Source: Ilyomonas limi (GTDB lineage: Bacteria; Bacteroidota; Bacteroidia; Chitinophagales; Chitinophagaceae). Taken from it: a stretch of 64,000 nucleotides of DNA. Each line of letters begins with the position of its first letter. Position 1 is the first letter of the stretch. The notes beneath the pieces were generated by a model, which searched no databases, was not told where the DNA came from, and was given only the letters and a program-made list of their open reading frames with translations. Location of the stretch: contig NZ_SZQL01000003.1 in NCBI RefSeq assembly GCF_005233845.1, positions 62,001-126,000 of the forward strand, read 5' to 3'. A program made the translations under genes and the position numbers. Below, piece after piece: positions 33,972 through 42,857 of the stretch.

Positions 33972-36161
33972 TCACCATTTCACCCCAAAAGAAATATAAA
34001 ACGTTCTGCCATCTGCGGGCAAAATACCCGGGCCGGGATACATGGTAATACGCCGGTTGAAATAGTGCTCGTTGGTAAAGTTGTTGATGCCTGCACCCAG
34101 CCGGTAATTTTTCAAAATCACCCAATCAAACGTAGCATCCCACACATGATAAGCCGGTATAATACCGGTAACGCCATTACCACTTGCAACTGTATTTAAA
34201 GCATCGTTGTATTGCATACTGCTATAACTGTATTGAATGCACAGGTTGACAGTTTTACGTTTCAGGCTAATGCCTGCTTTTTCTATCCAGTCGGGTGTAT
34301 TTTCTATACGATTGCCGTTGATGCTGGTATTTACACCACTTTTGTTAATGACTGCATGTTGGTATCGCGCATGGTTGTAAGCCAATGAATTAAAAATGCT
34401 GATGTTGTTTTCCTTTGCAGCATAACCTGTCATTTTCAGCAACGAAAGCTCTATATAACTTTCAATTCCTTTGATAATGCCATCGCCGATGTTGGTAGTA
34501 TATAAATGATTGTTGCTATCTTCGCTTGTAAAAGAAGTGAGCCCTACGCGATTGCCATAAAATACATAAAAAGCGTTTACATCCCAGCTTAATACATTTT
34601 TGTAAACACCACGATAGCCAAGGTCTATATCGTAGCCTTTACTGTCTTTCAGGTTGGGGTCTATTACATCCAGCCGGTCGGCAGTCGTTACATTCGCATT
34701 TAAAAAAGGACGGTATTCCTGCGAGACATTACCATACAATTGCACCATTTTGCCCACATTGTATTGCAAGCCTGCACCAAACAGCGGAAAACGTCTTTTA
34801 CCATTATAATTCACCGCATCGGTTGCATTATTAATAACGCCTGTCAGCCAGGTATCAATCATTTCGTAGCGCACGCCGGGCGTGATGGAAAAGTCTTTGG
34901 TAAGCTGAAAAATATTTTCGGCAAAAACCGCATAATTGTTTGTAGTAAAATGCAGGTCAATGCCGTACGGTTTTGTAAGCGATAAATCAAAATCGCTGCC
35001 GGTGGTACCAACGCCCTTTTGGCGACGTTTGGTTACTTCTGTAAAATAGCGGAGACCACCTGCTAATGTGCTTTTTATATGGGCCAACTGATAACGGTGC
35101 CTTACCCGCGCTTCGGTAGTAAAACCGCTGTAATAATCCCGGTCCACCTGCCGCGGATTGTAGCTGTTTAAAGCGGTATTAACCGTATCGGGAACATTAC
35201 CGGCATTAATAAACTGCACGCTGTTGCGCTGCCCGAATAAATAATGTGAGATTATTTGCAGTTGGGTGTTATTGCTGATGTTGTAATTAAAAATAAGCGC
35301 CGGAATATTAATAACCGGCTGAAAATAATTTCTCGCCCGCTCCGACTGTTTTGGATTTGCTGCAAATTGTGCATCCGTTAGACCACCGGCAATCTGCTGT
35401 ACATAATCCATGCGCGAAAACTGCAAAGCCAGCGATATGTCTTTGGTAAAATGATATTTCAAATCGGCATAATAAGCACGATAATTAAACCGCGCATTAT
35501 CGCGCCAGCCATTGCCGCTGCGGTTGTCGTAGTAAGCATAGTATTGCAGCTTGCCCACCGTGCCGCCTACTGCATTGTAAGAATTAAACAAGTTATAAGA
35601 ACCTGCTGCTTGATTGCTTTCGATAGATAAAGACTTCGTAGTATCGCCTTCTTTTAGTACATAATTCATCATGCCGCCAAACTGCGGCCCGAACTGTAAT
35701 GCAGCGGAGCCGCGCACATATTGCACTTGCTGCACAGCTTGCAAGGGTACGGTATAATGATTTTCGGGATAGCCAAAGGCGTCGCTGTTAGTCATATAGC
35801 CGTTTTGCCGCATGTTCATTTCTATATCGCGGTGTGCATCGGTGCCGCGCGTACCAATGTTGAGCTGTGTGCCGGCGCCATCCATCTGCCACATATTCAA
35901 GCCGGGTATTTGGGCAAATTGCAGCCTGCCCATATTCTGCGCCATATTTCCTTTAGAGGGATCAAGCGAAAGCAAATCTGATTTTTTACCTGCAAAAATG
36001 TAAGTGCCACTTATATCGGGCAGATGTTGTTTTGTAGTGCCGTGCAAATAACTGCTTACTGTTATGCTATCGAGCGTGCGGGTAGTGGTATCTTTTTGTG
36101 CCAGCAGACTTTTACTGATTAATAAAATAAGAACGCTAATACTTACAACTTTTTTTTTCAT
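33972..36161 (-). CDS. FecA-like TonB-dependent receptor
   Basis: A 729-residue outer-membrane receptor. Signal peptide to about residue 21 (SKSLLAQ), plug domain about 40-170 with GTRGTDAHRDIEMNMRQNG and the signature VRGSAALQFGPQFGGMMNY, then a 22-strand-type barrel ending TFYISFGVKW. The G(S/A)AAL(Q)FGPQFGGM motif places it with ferric dicitrate/siderophore receptors. No carboxypeptidase-like domain or N-terminal signalling domain is present, so it should not signal to a sigma factor. It is the last gene of the haloperoxidase cluster, 275 bases after lipoprotein B with a strong hairpin in between. Ligand (iron chelate, vanadate or another oxyanion complex) unknown. Confidence 0.9.
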   Translation of the reverse strand: MKKKVVSISVLILLISKSLLAQKDTTTRTLDSITVSSYLHGTTKQHLPDISGTYIFAGKKSDLLSLDPSKGNMAQNMGRLQFAQIPGLNMWQMDGAGTQLNIGTRGTDAHRDIEMNMRQNGYMTNSDAFGYPENHYTVPLQAVQQVQYVRGSAALQFGPQFGGMMNYVLKEGDTTKSLSIESNQAAGSYNLFNSYNAVGGTVGKLQYYAYYDNRSGNGWRDNARFNYRAYYADLKYHFTKDISLALQFSRMDYVQQIAGGLTDAQFAANPKQSERARNYFQPVINIPALIFNYNISNNTQLQIISHYLFGQRNSVQFINAGNVPDTVNTALNSYNPRQVDRDYYSGFTTEARVRHRYQLAHIKSTLAGGLRYFTEVTKRRQKGVGTTGSDFDLSLTKPYGIDLHFTTNNYAVFAENIFQLTKDFSITPGVRYEMIDTWLTGVINNATDAVNYNGKRRFPLFGAGLQYNVGKMVQLYGNVSQEYRPFLNANVTTADRLDVIDPNLKDSKGYDIDLGYRGVYKNVLSWDVNAFYVFYGNRVGLTSFTSEDSNNHLYTTNIGDGIIKGIESYIELSLLKMTGYAAKENNISIFNSLAYNHARYQHAVINKSGVNTSINGNRIENTPDWIEKAGISLKRKTVNLCIQYSYSSMQYNDALNTVASGNGVTGIIPAYHVWDATFDWVILKNYRLGAGINNFTNEHYFNRRITMYPGPGILPADGRTFYISFGVKW

Positions 36162-36267
36162 TGTTTGCCAACCAGCTTTTTATGTAAATGAATCTTTTCA
36201 CCATCACAGGGGCATGACTATCACTTACAAAAAGCTCTGCTTATGAGGAAAGGGTATTACAAGAATT

Positions 36268-36315
36268 GCTCAACTAACGCCGACAGGTTATATTCCTGTC
36301 AGCGTTTAATTGAGC
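36268..36315 (-). other. 48-nt hairpin between haloperoxidase B and the FecA-like gene
   Basis: GCTCAA..AACGC.GACAGG pairs with CCTGTC.GCGTT..TTGAGC with few mismatches around TTATATT. There is no T-run, so it is unlikely to be a simple terminator; a processing site, mRNA stabiliser or regulatory element between two operon genes is more likely. Confidence 0.55.
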
Positions 36316-36436
36316 TTAACGGAACAGTTGTTTAATTAAGGAATAAAGGATTGTTGTGCACAGCGTACTGCATGCAAATCGGGCTCGCCACAAGCCCTTT
36401 GTTAAATTTGCAGCATACCCGCACATACAAGTAGTT

Positions 36437-37990
36437 TTACTCTGCTCCATCTGTTGTTGCTCTTGCTATGGCATAATCGCCTATTTTTTTACCTACCTCC
36501 AATCCAACCTGACAATCGCTGCGAAAGTGGATACCGCCATACATGCGCGAGAGGGAAGCTTCCTGTGCCATTGCCGCATAATCAGCAGCACGCTCTGGAA
36601 CAATATGACCTAATATTTCAGCAGCAGCACCACTGAAAGTAGAGTGACCAGAAATGTAAGAAGGAAAGTTGGGTAGGCCGGTCAAAGTTTTAATTGCCGG
36701 GTTCATCTGCGAAGGACGCGGATTGTAATAATAATTCTTCGTATTCCAGCATACAATGGCAGCATCCATCAGGCTCATATTAAGCAGCGCCATGTTGCGT
36801 GCCCAGCGCACTTCGCTCCAGTTCTTTTTAATAAAATCTTCTGCTGCAATAGCATCCCAGTGTCCTGCGGGTGTATAGGTAGCTACACCATCAGCCCAAA
36901 ACTGCACAATGCGTATATGCTCCCGTGTTGGATGGTTTACCAGTTGATAAATCTCTTCTGTTTCCTGTTTCATTTGCTCACTACCGGTAGAAGGTGGTGG
37001 CCCGGGACGAAGCGCAACACAGGCAGCCGAATCGAATAAGAATGGCTTTACATTACCAAACATCGGCAGCATGGGCGGGCGCTTTGGGCTTTCGAGGCTT
37101 ATCCAGGCTTTCTCACCACGTGCTACGCAATCGGCAGCCATTTTATCCCAGTCGGCTTGCGTACCGCCGGCTTTTCCGGCATTATCGGTTTTACCACGTG
37201 CAATAAACACCTGCGCCACTGCTCTGCCCAGTGCTTCACCAGCTACCAAATCGCTGCGCACATTGGCACCGGCAAGCAATCTTGCCTCTTCTGCTTCGGC
37301 TGCTTTTTGCTCAATAAAAGCAATTTCTGTTGGAAACAGCATTTTCATCATTTCGGCGGTAACGCCTGCTACTACTGCATCTTCGGACGGATAGGAAGGT
37401 AAATTAGAGGCCGGTACTAATTTATTGGCATTAATAAAAGAATCTGCCTGATAAGGCGACAGGCGGTTGTACAGCATTTTGTAGTGCCAGGCGCTTACCA
37501 ATGCATCGTATTGCGCAGCGCTTACATAAGCATACGCACGGGCTGCATACGGCGGGTTGGAAAAAGGAAACTGCGGATAATTGAAAGGGTTGGTTGCATT
37601 GGGAATAGGATAAGTACCATCTTCTTGCTGGTACGGTGGCAGGTTGTGTTTTGCCACCAGTTCGCGCATAATCTCATTCCAGCGCAATACAGCACCGGCA
37701 CTCCAGTATTTTACTATTGCTTTTTGTGCAGCAGTAAGGTTTTGCTGCAAAGCTTTTACTTCATTCAGTTCGCCAACGTACGTACCCGAAGTAGTAGTGG
37801 CTGGCGCTGCTACAAGAAATGTATCGGGGTGTGAGAGTAAGACGGTTTTCCAGTTGCCTGCATTCAGGTCGTTATCCTGTGCATTCAAGGCGGGCAAATC
37901 ATCGGTTCTGCCTTCTATTTTTGAGCAGGAAATAACGATAATAGTTACAAGCATCATGGCAGTAAGTAAAAGCCAATAATATTTTTTCAT
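36437..37990 (-). CDS. Vanadium-dependent haloperoxidase/PAP2-like lipoprotein B
   Basis: A 517-residue exported lipoprotein (signal ending VTIIVISC, Cys22). The C-terminal helical domain has the complete vanadate/phosphate pocket shared by vanadium haloperoxidases and PAP2 acid phosphatases: Lys418-x6-Arg425-Pro (KNYYYNPRP), Ser447-Gly-His449 in FPSYISGHS, and Arg482-x5-His488 in SRMYGGIH. The N-terminal half (residues 60-400) is the extra helical bundle found in the haloperoxidase-like group. Whether it oxidises halides with H2O2 or removes phosphate cannot be decided from these residues. It lies 29 bases downstream of barrel B and is part of a five-gene minus-strand cluster. Confidence 0.9.
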   Translation of the reverse strand: MKKYYWLLLTAMMLVTIIVISCSKIEGRTDDLPALNAQDNDLNAGNWKTVLLSHPDTFLVAAPATTTSGTYVGELNEVKALQQNLTAAQKAIVKYWSAGAVLRWNEIMRELVAKHNLPPYQQEDGTYPIPNATNPFNYPQFPFSNPPYAARAYAYVSAAQYDALVSAWHYKMLYNRLSPYQADSFINANKLVPASNLPSYPSEDAVVAGVTAEMMKMLFPTEIAFIEQKAAEAEEARLLAGANVRSDLVAGEALGRAVAQVFIARGKTDNAGKAGGTQADWDKMAADCVARGEKAWISLESPKRPPMLPMFGNVKPFLFDSAACVALRPGPPPSTGSEQMKQETEEIYQLVNHPTREHIRIVQFWADGVATYTPAGHWDAIAAEDFIKKNWSEVRWARNMALLNMSLMDAAIVCWNTKNYYYNPRPSQMNPAIKTLTGLPNFPSYISGHSTFSGAAAEILGHIVPERAADYAAMAQEASLSRMYGGIHFRSDCQVGLEVGKKIGDYAIARATTDGAE

Positions 37991-38019
37991 AAATGGGTTT
38001 GTGAATGATGAATAACAGA

Positions 38020-38970
38020 TTACGAATGGGTAGCAGGTTCTGATGTTTTCTTTTTGAAATTGAAAATATAGTAAGCCCCAAAGCCAAAGTTGGTTGCTTG
38101 TCCTACATTTCTGCCTTTTATGGTATAGCCACCATCAGCAGTTAGCTCTATATGCGTATAAAATGGCAAGGTATATTTTACGTGCGCACCTATATTCGTC
38201 ATATTCATGCGGTTGCTTGGGAAAGGCATATCGTTGCGATGAATATCAAAGCCACCAAGGGTAGTAAGATTACTTATCATGGCTTCGGCAATCAGGTATT
38301 TGCTGCGTAACCCTGCACTCAGCATGTAACTGGCTGCATTGGGCATATCTACTTTGTTGGAGTAAATCAGGTGATCGGTGTAGTAAGCATTACGGTCTAT
38401 CGTAGTATTGCTGCGCATTATATAAGCAGCCGAAGCCGTAGTAAAGAACTTACCCGCCTGGTAATCTACCATTGCCCTGCCGGTAACGTTGGTAGAATGG
38501 AAGCCAATGGCCAGCGGCAAAAAATCGGCGGTATAATTGCTTGTTGGCGTACTGATGCCCGCTACAGCAAACAACGATAATTTTGACTTGCCGCAGGTCA
38601 CACTCCATGGTTTCCATTTTAAAGCTACGCTCGCATCCTGCAAGCCATGCATTTTGTGCAATGTGCCGGCAGAAGTATGATTCCATATATAAGGCAAGCC
38701 AGCCAGAATGTTGAGGTTATTGGTAATGCCGTAAGCAGACATATACATCACAGCATGCGAGGTAAAAGTACCAATATTCTCATTGTCTCTTTTGAGTGTG
38801 CCTTCCCAATAGTTTTTCCATTGAGCATGTTCGTAATTAAATCCATTACACCATTGATTTTTATTCAGCATAATGGCATCATGGTCGGTTTGCGCGTTGG
38901 CAGTGATTATACACAGTACAGTGCACAGCAATACAATGCAATGCCTGTACAGTAAGGCAATTTGCTTCAT
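38020..38970 (-). CDS. Outer-membrane beta-barrel protein B of the haloperoxidase cluster
   Basis: A 316-residue exported protein (signal peptide ending ITANAQ, about residue 27). The mature chain alternates polar and hydrophobic residues in about 12 strands (for example ASVALKWKPWS, KLSLFAVAGIST, FGFGAYYIFNF), ending in an aromatic-rich strand, a pattern like the phenol/MetA-type transporter barrels. It is similar in layout, not obviously in sequence, to barrel A 73 bases upstream. Likely a channel or scaffold for the lipoprotein enzymes encoded on both sides; this is an inference from gene order. Confidence 0.75.
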   Translation of the reverse strand: MKQIALLYRHCIVLLCTVLCIITANAQTDHDAIMLNKNQWCNGFNYEHAQWKNYWEGTLKRDNENIGTFTSHAVMYMSAYGITNNLNILAGLPYIWNHTSAGTLHKMHGLQDASVALKWKPWSVTCGKSKLSLFAVAGISTPTSNYTADFLPLAIGFHSTNVTGRAMVDYQAGKFFTTASAAYIMRSNTTIDRNAYYTDHLIYSNKVDMPNAASYMLSAGLRSKYLIAEAMISNLTTLGGFDIHRNDMPFPSNRMNMTNIGAHVKYTLPFYTHIELTADGGYTIKGRNVGQATNFGFGAYYIFNFKKKTSEPATHS

Positions 38971-39043
38971 AACTAAGCAATTAATTTTTAATTATACTAA
39001 TGAAGGGAAGAATGTTTTGTACGCTATCATATAAGCTACTATT

Positions 39044-40165
39044 TTAAAACTTAAAGGCCACGCCTGCGCTGATAACATAATCGGCAAAAGCGGCATCGCC
39101 CTGCACATGTTTGCCTTGCTCGATGGAGTTTTCCTTATCCGTTACGCTTTGTGTTCTGTTTCGTACAAACGCTACCGGCACGCTGGCAAAAGCACTGAAT
39201 TTTTTGGCAGCGTAACTAACGGTTGGCTCTATGCTCCAGATGTAACCCGGACGACGGAAATCGCCGCTGCCGCCAATAATATCATGCACCGGAATACCTT
39301 CTAAACGCACACCTGCAGCAGCCGATAAACCATGTACCGCACCACCAAAAGCATAGTTGAAGCCCGCACGTACCATATATTGGTCGGGCACGCTCATAAT
39401 GGCTTCATTGGCGAGTGCAGGCGTCAATGTTTCGCGGTAGGTGCGCACACCATTTTGCTCGCGCGGATTGCTGAGGTAATATACATTGCCATACATGCCA
39501 AAGTTGTGCACGAAGTTGTAAAACATATTTGCTTCAAGCGTAAAACCGGTGCCGCCATCACCAAGCTGTATGCTTTGATCAACGGGGCGCAATTCTTTGG
39601 TGCCGCCCGGACCTACGTTGTACCAATAATCTTCATAATCATCCTGCCCGGTAGGCAGCTTTATACCCAAACCCACCTGAATATTGCCACGAAAGCTCTT
39701 CACCGGGTCGAATAACCAATAGTAAGCCGCTAAACGCATGTCACCCAAACCAAAAGAGTGCATGGTATGGCGCTGATTGTAATTATTTACACCATTTATC
39801 AATCCATGCTCGTACAAGGAGGAGCGTGTGTTGGCAAGAATAGGCATATCTATCATCAAAGACCAGCGATCGTTGAGGATACGCGTAAGATTAATGTCCA
39901 TGGTGCCGTTGTGATTGATGACTTCGGTACCCTGTGTAAGCCGGGCTTTGTTTTCGGTAGTTCCGCTAAAATGGCGGAACGATTTGAAATACCTGAAATT
40001 GGTTGCTAACACCCATTGGCTGTTGTGCGTACTATCGGGGTGCGCCGTCATACAAGTGCCGCCGGTACTGCGAATGGCCACGCAGCCTTGCGCGTTAGCC
40101 TGATTAATATGACAGAGAGCAAGTATTAGTATAGCTGAATACAGTAGTATATTTTTCATAAACAA
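39044..40165 (-). CDS. Outer-membrane beta-barrel protein A of the haloperoxidase cluster
   Basis: A 373-residue exported protein; signal peptide ends NQANAQ (about residue 26). The mature N-terminus GCVAIRSTGGTC has two cysteines that could form a disulfide. Barrel-like strands follow (QWVLATNFRYFKSF, LSLMIDMPILANT-type strand, GNIQVGLGIKLPTGQDDYED, EANMFYNFVHNFGMYG), ending YVISAGVAFKF with a terminal Phe, the usual mark for BAM insertion. LPTG here is a strand turn, not a sortase signal. It lies 47 bases after haloperoxidase-like gene A and is the first of two barrels in the cluster. A second ATG at 40159 is an equally good start. Confidence 0.77.
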   Translation of the reverse strand: MFMKNILLYSAILILALCHINQANAQGCVAIRSTGGTCMTAHPDSTHNSQWVLATNFRYFKSFRHFSGTTENKARLTQGTEVINHNGTMDINLTRILNDRWSLMIDMPILANTRSSLYEHGLINGVNNYNQRHTMHSFGLGDMRLAAYYWLFDPVKSFRGNIQVGLGIKLPTGQDDYEDYWYNVGPGGTKELRPVDQSIQLGDGGTGFTLEANMFYNFVHNFGMYGNVYYLSNPREQNGVRTYRETLTPALANEAIMSVPDQYMVRAGFNYAFGGAVHGLSAAAGVRLEGIPVHDIIGGSGDFRRPGYIWSIEPTVSYAAKKFSAFASVPVAFVRNRTQSVTDKENSIEQGKHVQGDAAFADYVISAGVAFKF

Positions 40166-40212
40166 TTTGTTTTGTGTAGTTAATAATGAAGCGTAATAAT
40201 TAAAGAATACGG

Positions 40213-41580
40213 TTAATAATAGTGTGTGGTATCGGCAGCGGGTGCAACGCGATCCTCCCCTTCTTTCATGCGTAATTTGTTGGCAACAAAGTCACCTACT
40301 TTTCGTCCGTACTCGGTAGCAGTAATGCAGGAGCTATGATAGTGAATACCACCGTAAAAGCGCGCCCAGTTGTTTTCTATCGCTGCTGCGCGGAAGGATG
40401 GATAAGAACGGCTTGTAAGTCCAAACTCCAGCTCTGTAGTGTCTTTATAAGAAAAGTTATCACCAAAAACGCTGGTCAATGCTTCTGCCGCAGCCGAGGA
40501 AACAGTAGAGTGGCCGCAGGTATATTCGGGAAAAGCAGGTGTTTGCAACAACGGGCGCCAGTTAGGATCAATGTATTTGTTGATAACTGTCTCAGGGCGC
40601 GCGGTATTGTAGGTGTATTTCGCATCCCAGCACTGTATAAAAGCGTCAAACATAGCAATGGATGTTTTGGTATACGCATATACCGTTTCATCAAAGTCGG
40701 CATTTGCCTTTTGTGCAGCAATACCAATAATGCTTTGCCAGTGGCCGGTAGGAGAAAACTTTTTGGTGCCGAACATCACATGTCCGTTCACATTCAGCTT
40801 AAATGGATTATCATCCCAAAAGTTGGCAATCTCTTCCTGCTCTGGTGTAAGATTTTCTATTGCATTTTTAATAAGCATTACCTGTTTGCAATATTCACTG
40901 TTGGTATCTTTCATATTAAACTCAAGTGGCGGCGGCACGCGAAACTGCGATGCGCTATCCATTACCATCGGGCGTATTTCCATCCAGTGCGGCTCCACTG
41001 CCTGCGCATACATAGGGGGCGTAGGTACCCAGCGGCCTTCTTCCTGTGTAACAGTGAACTTGCTGGCGCTGCGTGTCTGGGCATAATTATCTTTTTTGCT
41101 CCAGTCCAAAACAGCATCTGCAACGGCATCGGCATAGTTTACGCTATTGTCAAAAATTTTGGAAGGCATACCCGCATCTTTTGCTTTTTGTTTTAAAGCA
41201 TCTACATACGCATCCATACTGCCTTCGGGGAAAGTAACAGCACTGCCTACTTTGCAATAAGCCAGCAAGGCTGCAAAAGGAAAATCGGTTTGCTGCGCAT
41301 CAGTTGGCTGTGGCAAAGTATTCAACCCCCTTAACTGGTCAGCCAGTGAATGGTATTTACTATTTCCTGCAGCTACTACCTCGTAAGCGGCAATACTGGC
41401 ATACGTATAATTGCGCGTTGCTACTACCGGCGAAAAATTGTTGCCCATTACAATGCCATTTAACTCATGTACAGTTTGCGAAAACAAAATGGGATCGTGC
41501 ATTACTTTTTTATACTCGCCGTTGTTTTTGCAGGCACTTAAAAGAACAATTACTGAAAGAAAAAAGAAAATCTGTTTCAT
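40213..41580 (-). CDS. Vanadium-dependent haloperoxidase/PAP2-like lipoprotein A, with Cys-Gly-His motif
   Basis: A 455-residue lipoprotein from the ATG at 41580, which opens into MKQIFFFLSVIVLLSAC (Cys17 anchor); an in-frame ATG at 41688 would add an implausible leader. The pocket residues are Lys321-x6-Arg328-Pro (KYTYNTARP), Cys355-Gly-His357 in PEYTCGHS, and Arg407-x5-His413 (ARFYGGIH). The serine that normally precedes Gly-His and contacts vanadate or phosphate is a cysteine. About 300 N-terminal residues form the family's additional helical part. It is the promoter-proximal gene of the cluster and is preceded by the tandem structured units at 41717-41907. Confidence 0.88.
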   Translation of the reverse strand: MKQIFFFLSVIVLLSACKNNGEYKKVMHDPILFSQTVHELNGIVMGNNFSPVVATRNYTYASIAAYEVVAAGNSKYHSLADQLRGLNTLPQPTDAQQTDFPFAALLAYCKVGSAVTFPEGSMDAYVDALKQKAKDAGMPSKIFDNSVNYADAVADAVLDWSKKDNYAQTRSASKFTVTQEEGRWVPTPPMYAQAVEPHWMEIRPMVMDSASQFRVPPPLEFNMKDTNSEYCKQVMLIKNAIENLTPEQEEIANFWDDNPFKLNVNGHVMFGTKKFSPTGHWQSIIGIAAQKANADFDETVYAYTKTSIAMFDAFIQCWDAKYTYNTARPETVINKYIDPNWRPLLQTPAFPEYTCGHSTVSSAAAEALTSVFGDNFSYKDTTELEFGLTSRSYPSFRAAAIENNWARFYGGIHYHSSCITATEYGRKVGDFVANKLRMKEGEDRVAPAADTTHYY

Positions 41581-41716
41581 AAACTTCCTCAGGAACACTA
41601 TTTTGCTACTATTAGATATGGTTAAAACGAAATTAATTTTTTGATACTTACTGCATCTGCCGCTAAGCTGGTTGTTGCTGCTTTGCATTTGTATGTTGTA
41701 TTACAAAAAATAAAGT

Positions 41717-41907
41717 TGCACGAAGGTGAAAATCTGCTTGTGAAACTGCTTCAGGCTTCAAAAAGCCCTAATGCCCCTTACTCAATTTGTAATGTTTACC
41801 ATAAAATGGTATAAGACATTGCTTTACATTTAAAACGCAACACAAGTGCACGAAGGTGAAAATCTGCTTGTAAAAAACCACTTCAGACCTTGAAAAGTCC
41901 GGATGCA
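41717..41907 (-). ncRNA. Two tandem ~60-nt structured units in the leader region of the haloperoxidase cluster
   Basis: Unit 1 spans 41717-41775 and unit 2 41847-41907. Each starts (plus strand) with the same 25 bases (first 12: TGCACGAAGGTG) and continues with a hairpin: GGCTT/AAGCC in unit 1, GAC-TT/AA-GTC in unit 2. The stems differ but stay paired, a sign that structure is conserved. On the minus strand they lie 137-327 bases upstream of the haloperoxidase A start, so they may be a tandem riboswitch-like or other leader RNA, or a dispersed repeat. A 15-base palindrome (TACCATAAAATGGTA) sits between them at about 41798-41812. Confidence 0.4.
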
Positions 41908-42045
41908 CATTTGCTTTGTTTGAATAAAAACTGCCTTATACGTAAATGGAATACAACAACACAGCAGCCATCTTGCCTGGTAACGGCAGAGGCAGTGTAA
42001 TAACTTTTGGCGCATTATGACAGAAGAAACTGTTGAATGTATGCC

Positions 42046-42606
42046 TTATGCAGCATCCGGCGGTTGCCCGGGCGGGGTGTGCGGGGTGGAAGAAAGGGAA
42101 AAAATAATTACGGAAGAATAGGCTGCTTTTACAGCAGCAACTGCAGATAAGCTAAAGGTGGCTACCTGCTGCTCGTAATCGGAGGAAAGATTTTTAAAAA
42201 CGTTTGTTTTGCCGTTATCCGATTTTTTGCTGCTATTATCTGTAGCAATATCGTTGGTAGTTTTAAAAAAGTCGTTTTTGGCACTTTGCAGGCGCATTTT
42301 GTTATGGTCGGGCAGGCAAAGGAGTTCGAGTTCGCCATTTACAATTCTGCGCTTTACATACTTGTAAATTTTTCCGTCAATTTTTATTTCACCATCTACA
42401 CGCTCGTAATTGGATTGCGTCGTTTGGTACGGCATGGAAAGTGGTACTTTAATGCTGATAAGATCTGCATCGTTGTATTGGTGCTTATCGAGGGAAGCTG
42501 TTAGCTGAATATCAGATTGCTGCTGTACATAATTGAACCACAGCCTGTAACCTACAAGATTGAACAGGAAGAGTAAAAGGAGCAATATGGCAGCCAGCTT
42601 TTTCAC
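42046..42606 (-). CDS. Membrane-anchored hypothetical protein
   Basis: A 186-residue protein with an uncleaved-looking hydrophobic N-terminus (MKKLAAILLLLLFLFNLVGY) followed by an extracytoplasmic domain of about 90 residues (DLISIKVPLSMPYQTTQSNY, EIKIDGKIYKYVKRRIVNG, LELLCLP). The C-terminal half is low-complexity (KTTNDIATDNSSKKSDNG) and the end is proline-rich (TPPGQPPDAA). I recall similar hypothetical proteins in Chitinophagaceae near TonB receptors but cannot name a family. It is upstream of and in the same direction as the haloperoxidase cluster, separated by 465 bases with the tandem units, so probably a separate transcript. Confidence 0.65.
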   Translation of the reverse strand: MKKLAAILLLLLFLFNLVGYRLWFNYVQQQSDIQLTASLDKHQYNDADLISIKVPLSMPYQTTQSNYERVDGEIKIDGKIYKYVKRRIVNGELELLCLPDHNKMRLQSAKNDFFKTTNDIATDNSSKKSDNGKTNVFKNLSSDYEQQVATFSLSAVAAVKAAYSSVIIFSLSSTPHTPPGQPPDAA

Positions 42607-42672
42607 GACTTGAGGTTACAATATTAAGGAAAGAAACGATAAATTTACTTACAATGCAAAAAATATGATAAA

Positions 42673-42844
42673 TTATTTTTGCTTTACCTCCTGTTGCAGT
42701 TCTTTAGAAAGTCCTATCCGTTTCAAAATTCTCGTTTGCTTTTGCAAGCTTTTCCGGAAAGCATACAACATTCTTGTACTTATCTAAAGAATCATCAATG
42801 TCAATGTCTGGTTTTCTATCCACCGGAACCGGATCCTTTTTCAT
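42673..42844 (-). pseudogene. Frameshifted small partner gene of the DUF6934 pseudogene
   Basis: From ATG at 42844 the frame reads MKKDPVPVDRKPDIDID and LAKANE, then hits a one-base shift near 42730 and would end early; in the next frame the product continues ILKRIGLSKELQQEVKQK and stops at 42673. The combined product of about 56 residues looks like the small gene that follows DUF6934 genes. It begins 13 bases after the stop of the DUF6934 remnant. Confidence 0.55.
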
Positions 42845-42857
42845 AACTCAAATCTAC

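Noticed and set aside
39044-40165. Sortase LPxTG signal in barrel A
   Set aside because: LPTG is in the middle of a strand-turn region, not followed by a membrane helix and positive tail, and the organism is Gram-negative.
40336-41196. 286-codon open frame on the plus strand
   Set aside because: It is antisense to the haloperoxidase-like gene A, whose motifs are certain; the translation is Cys/Arg-rich without domain logic.
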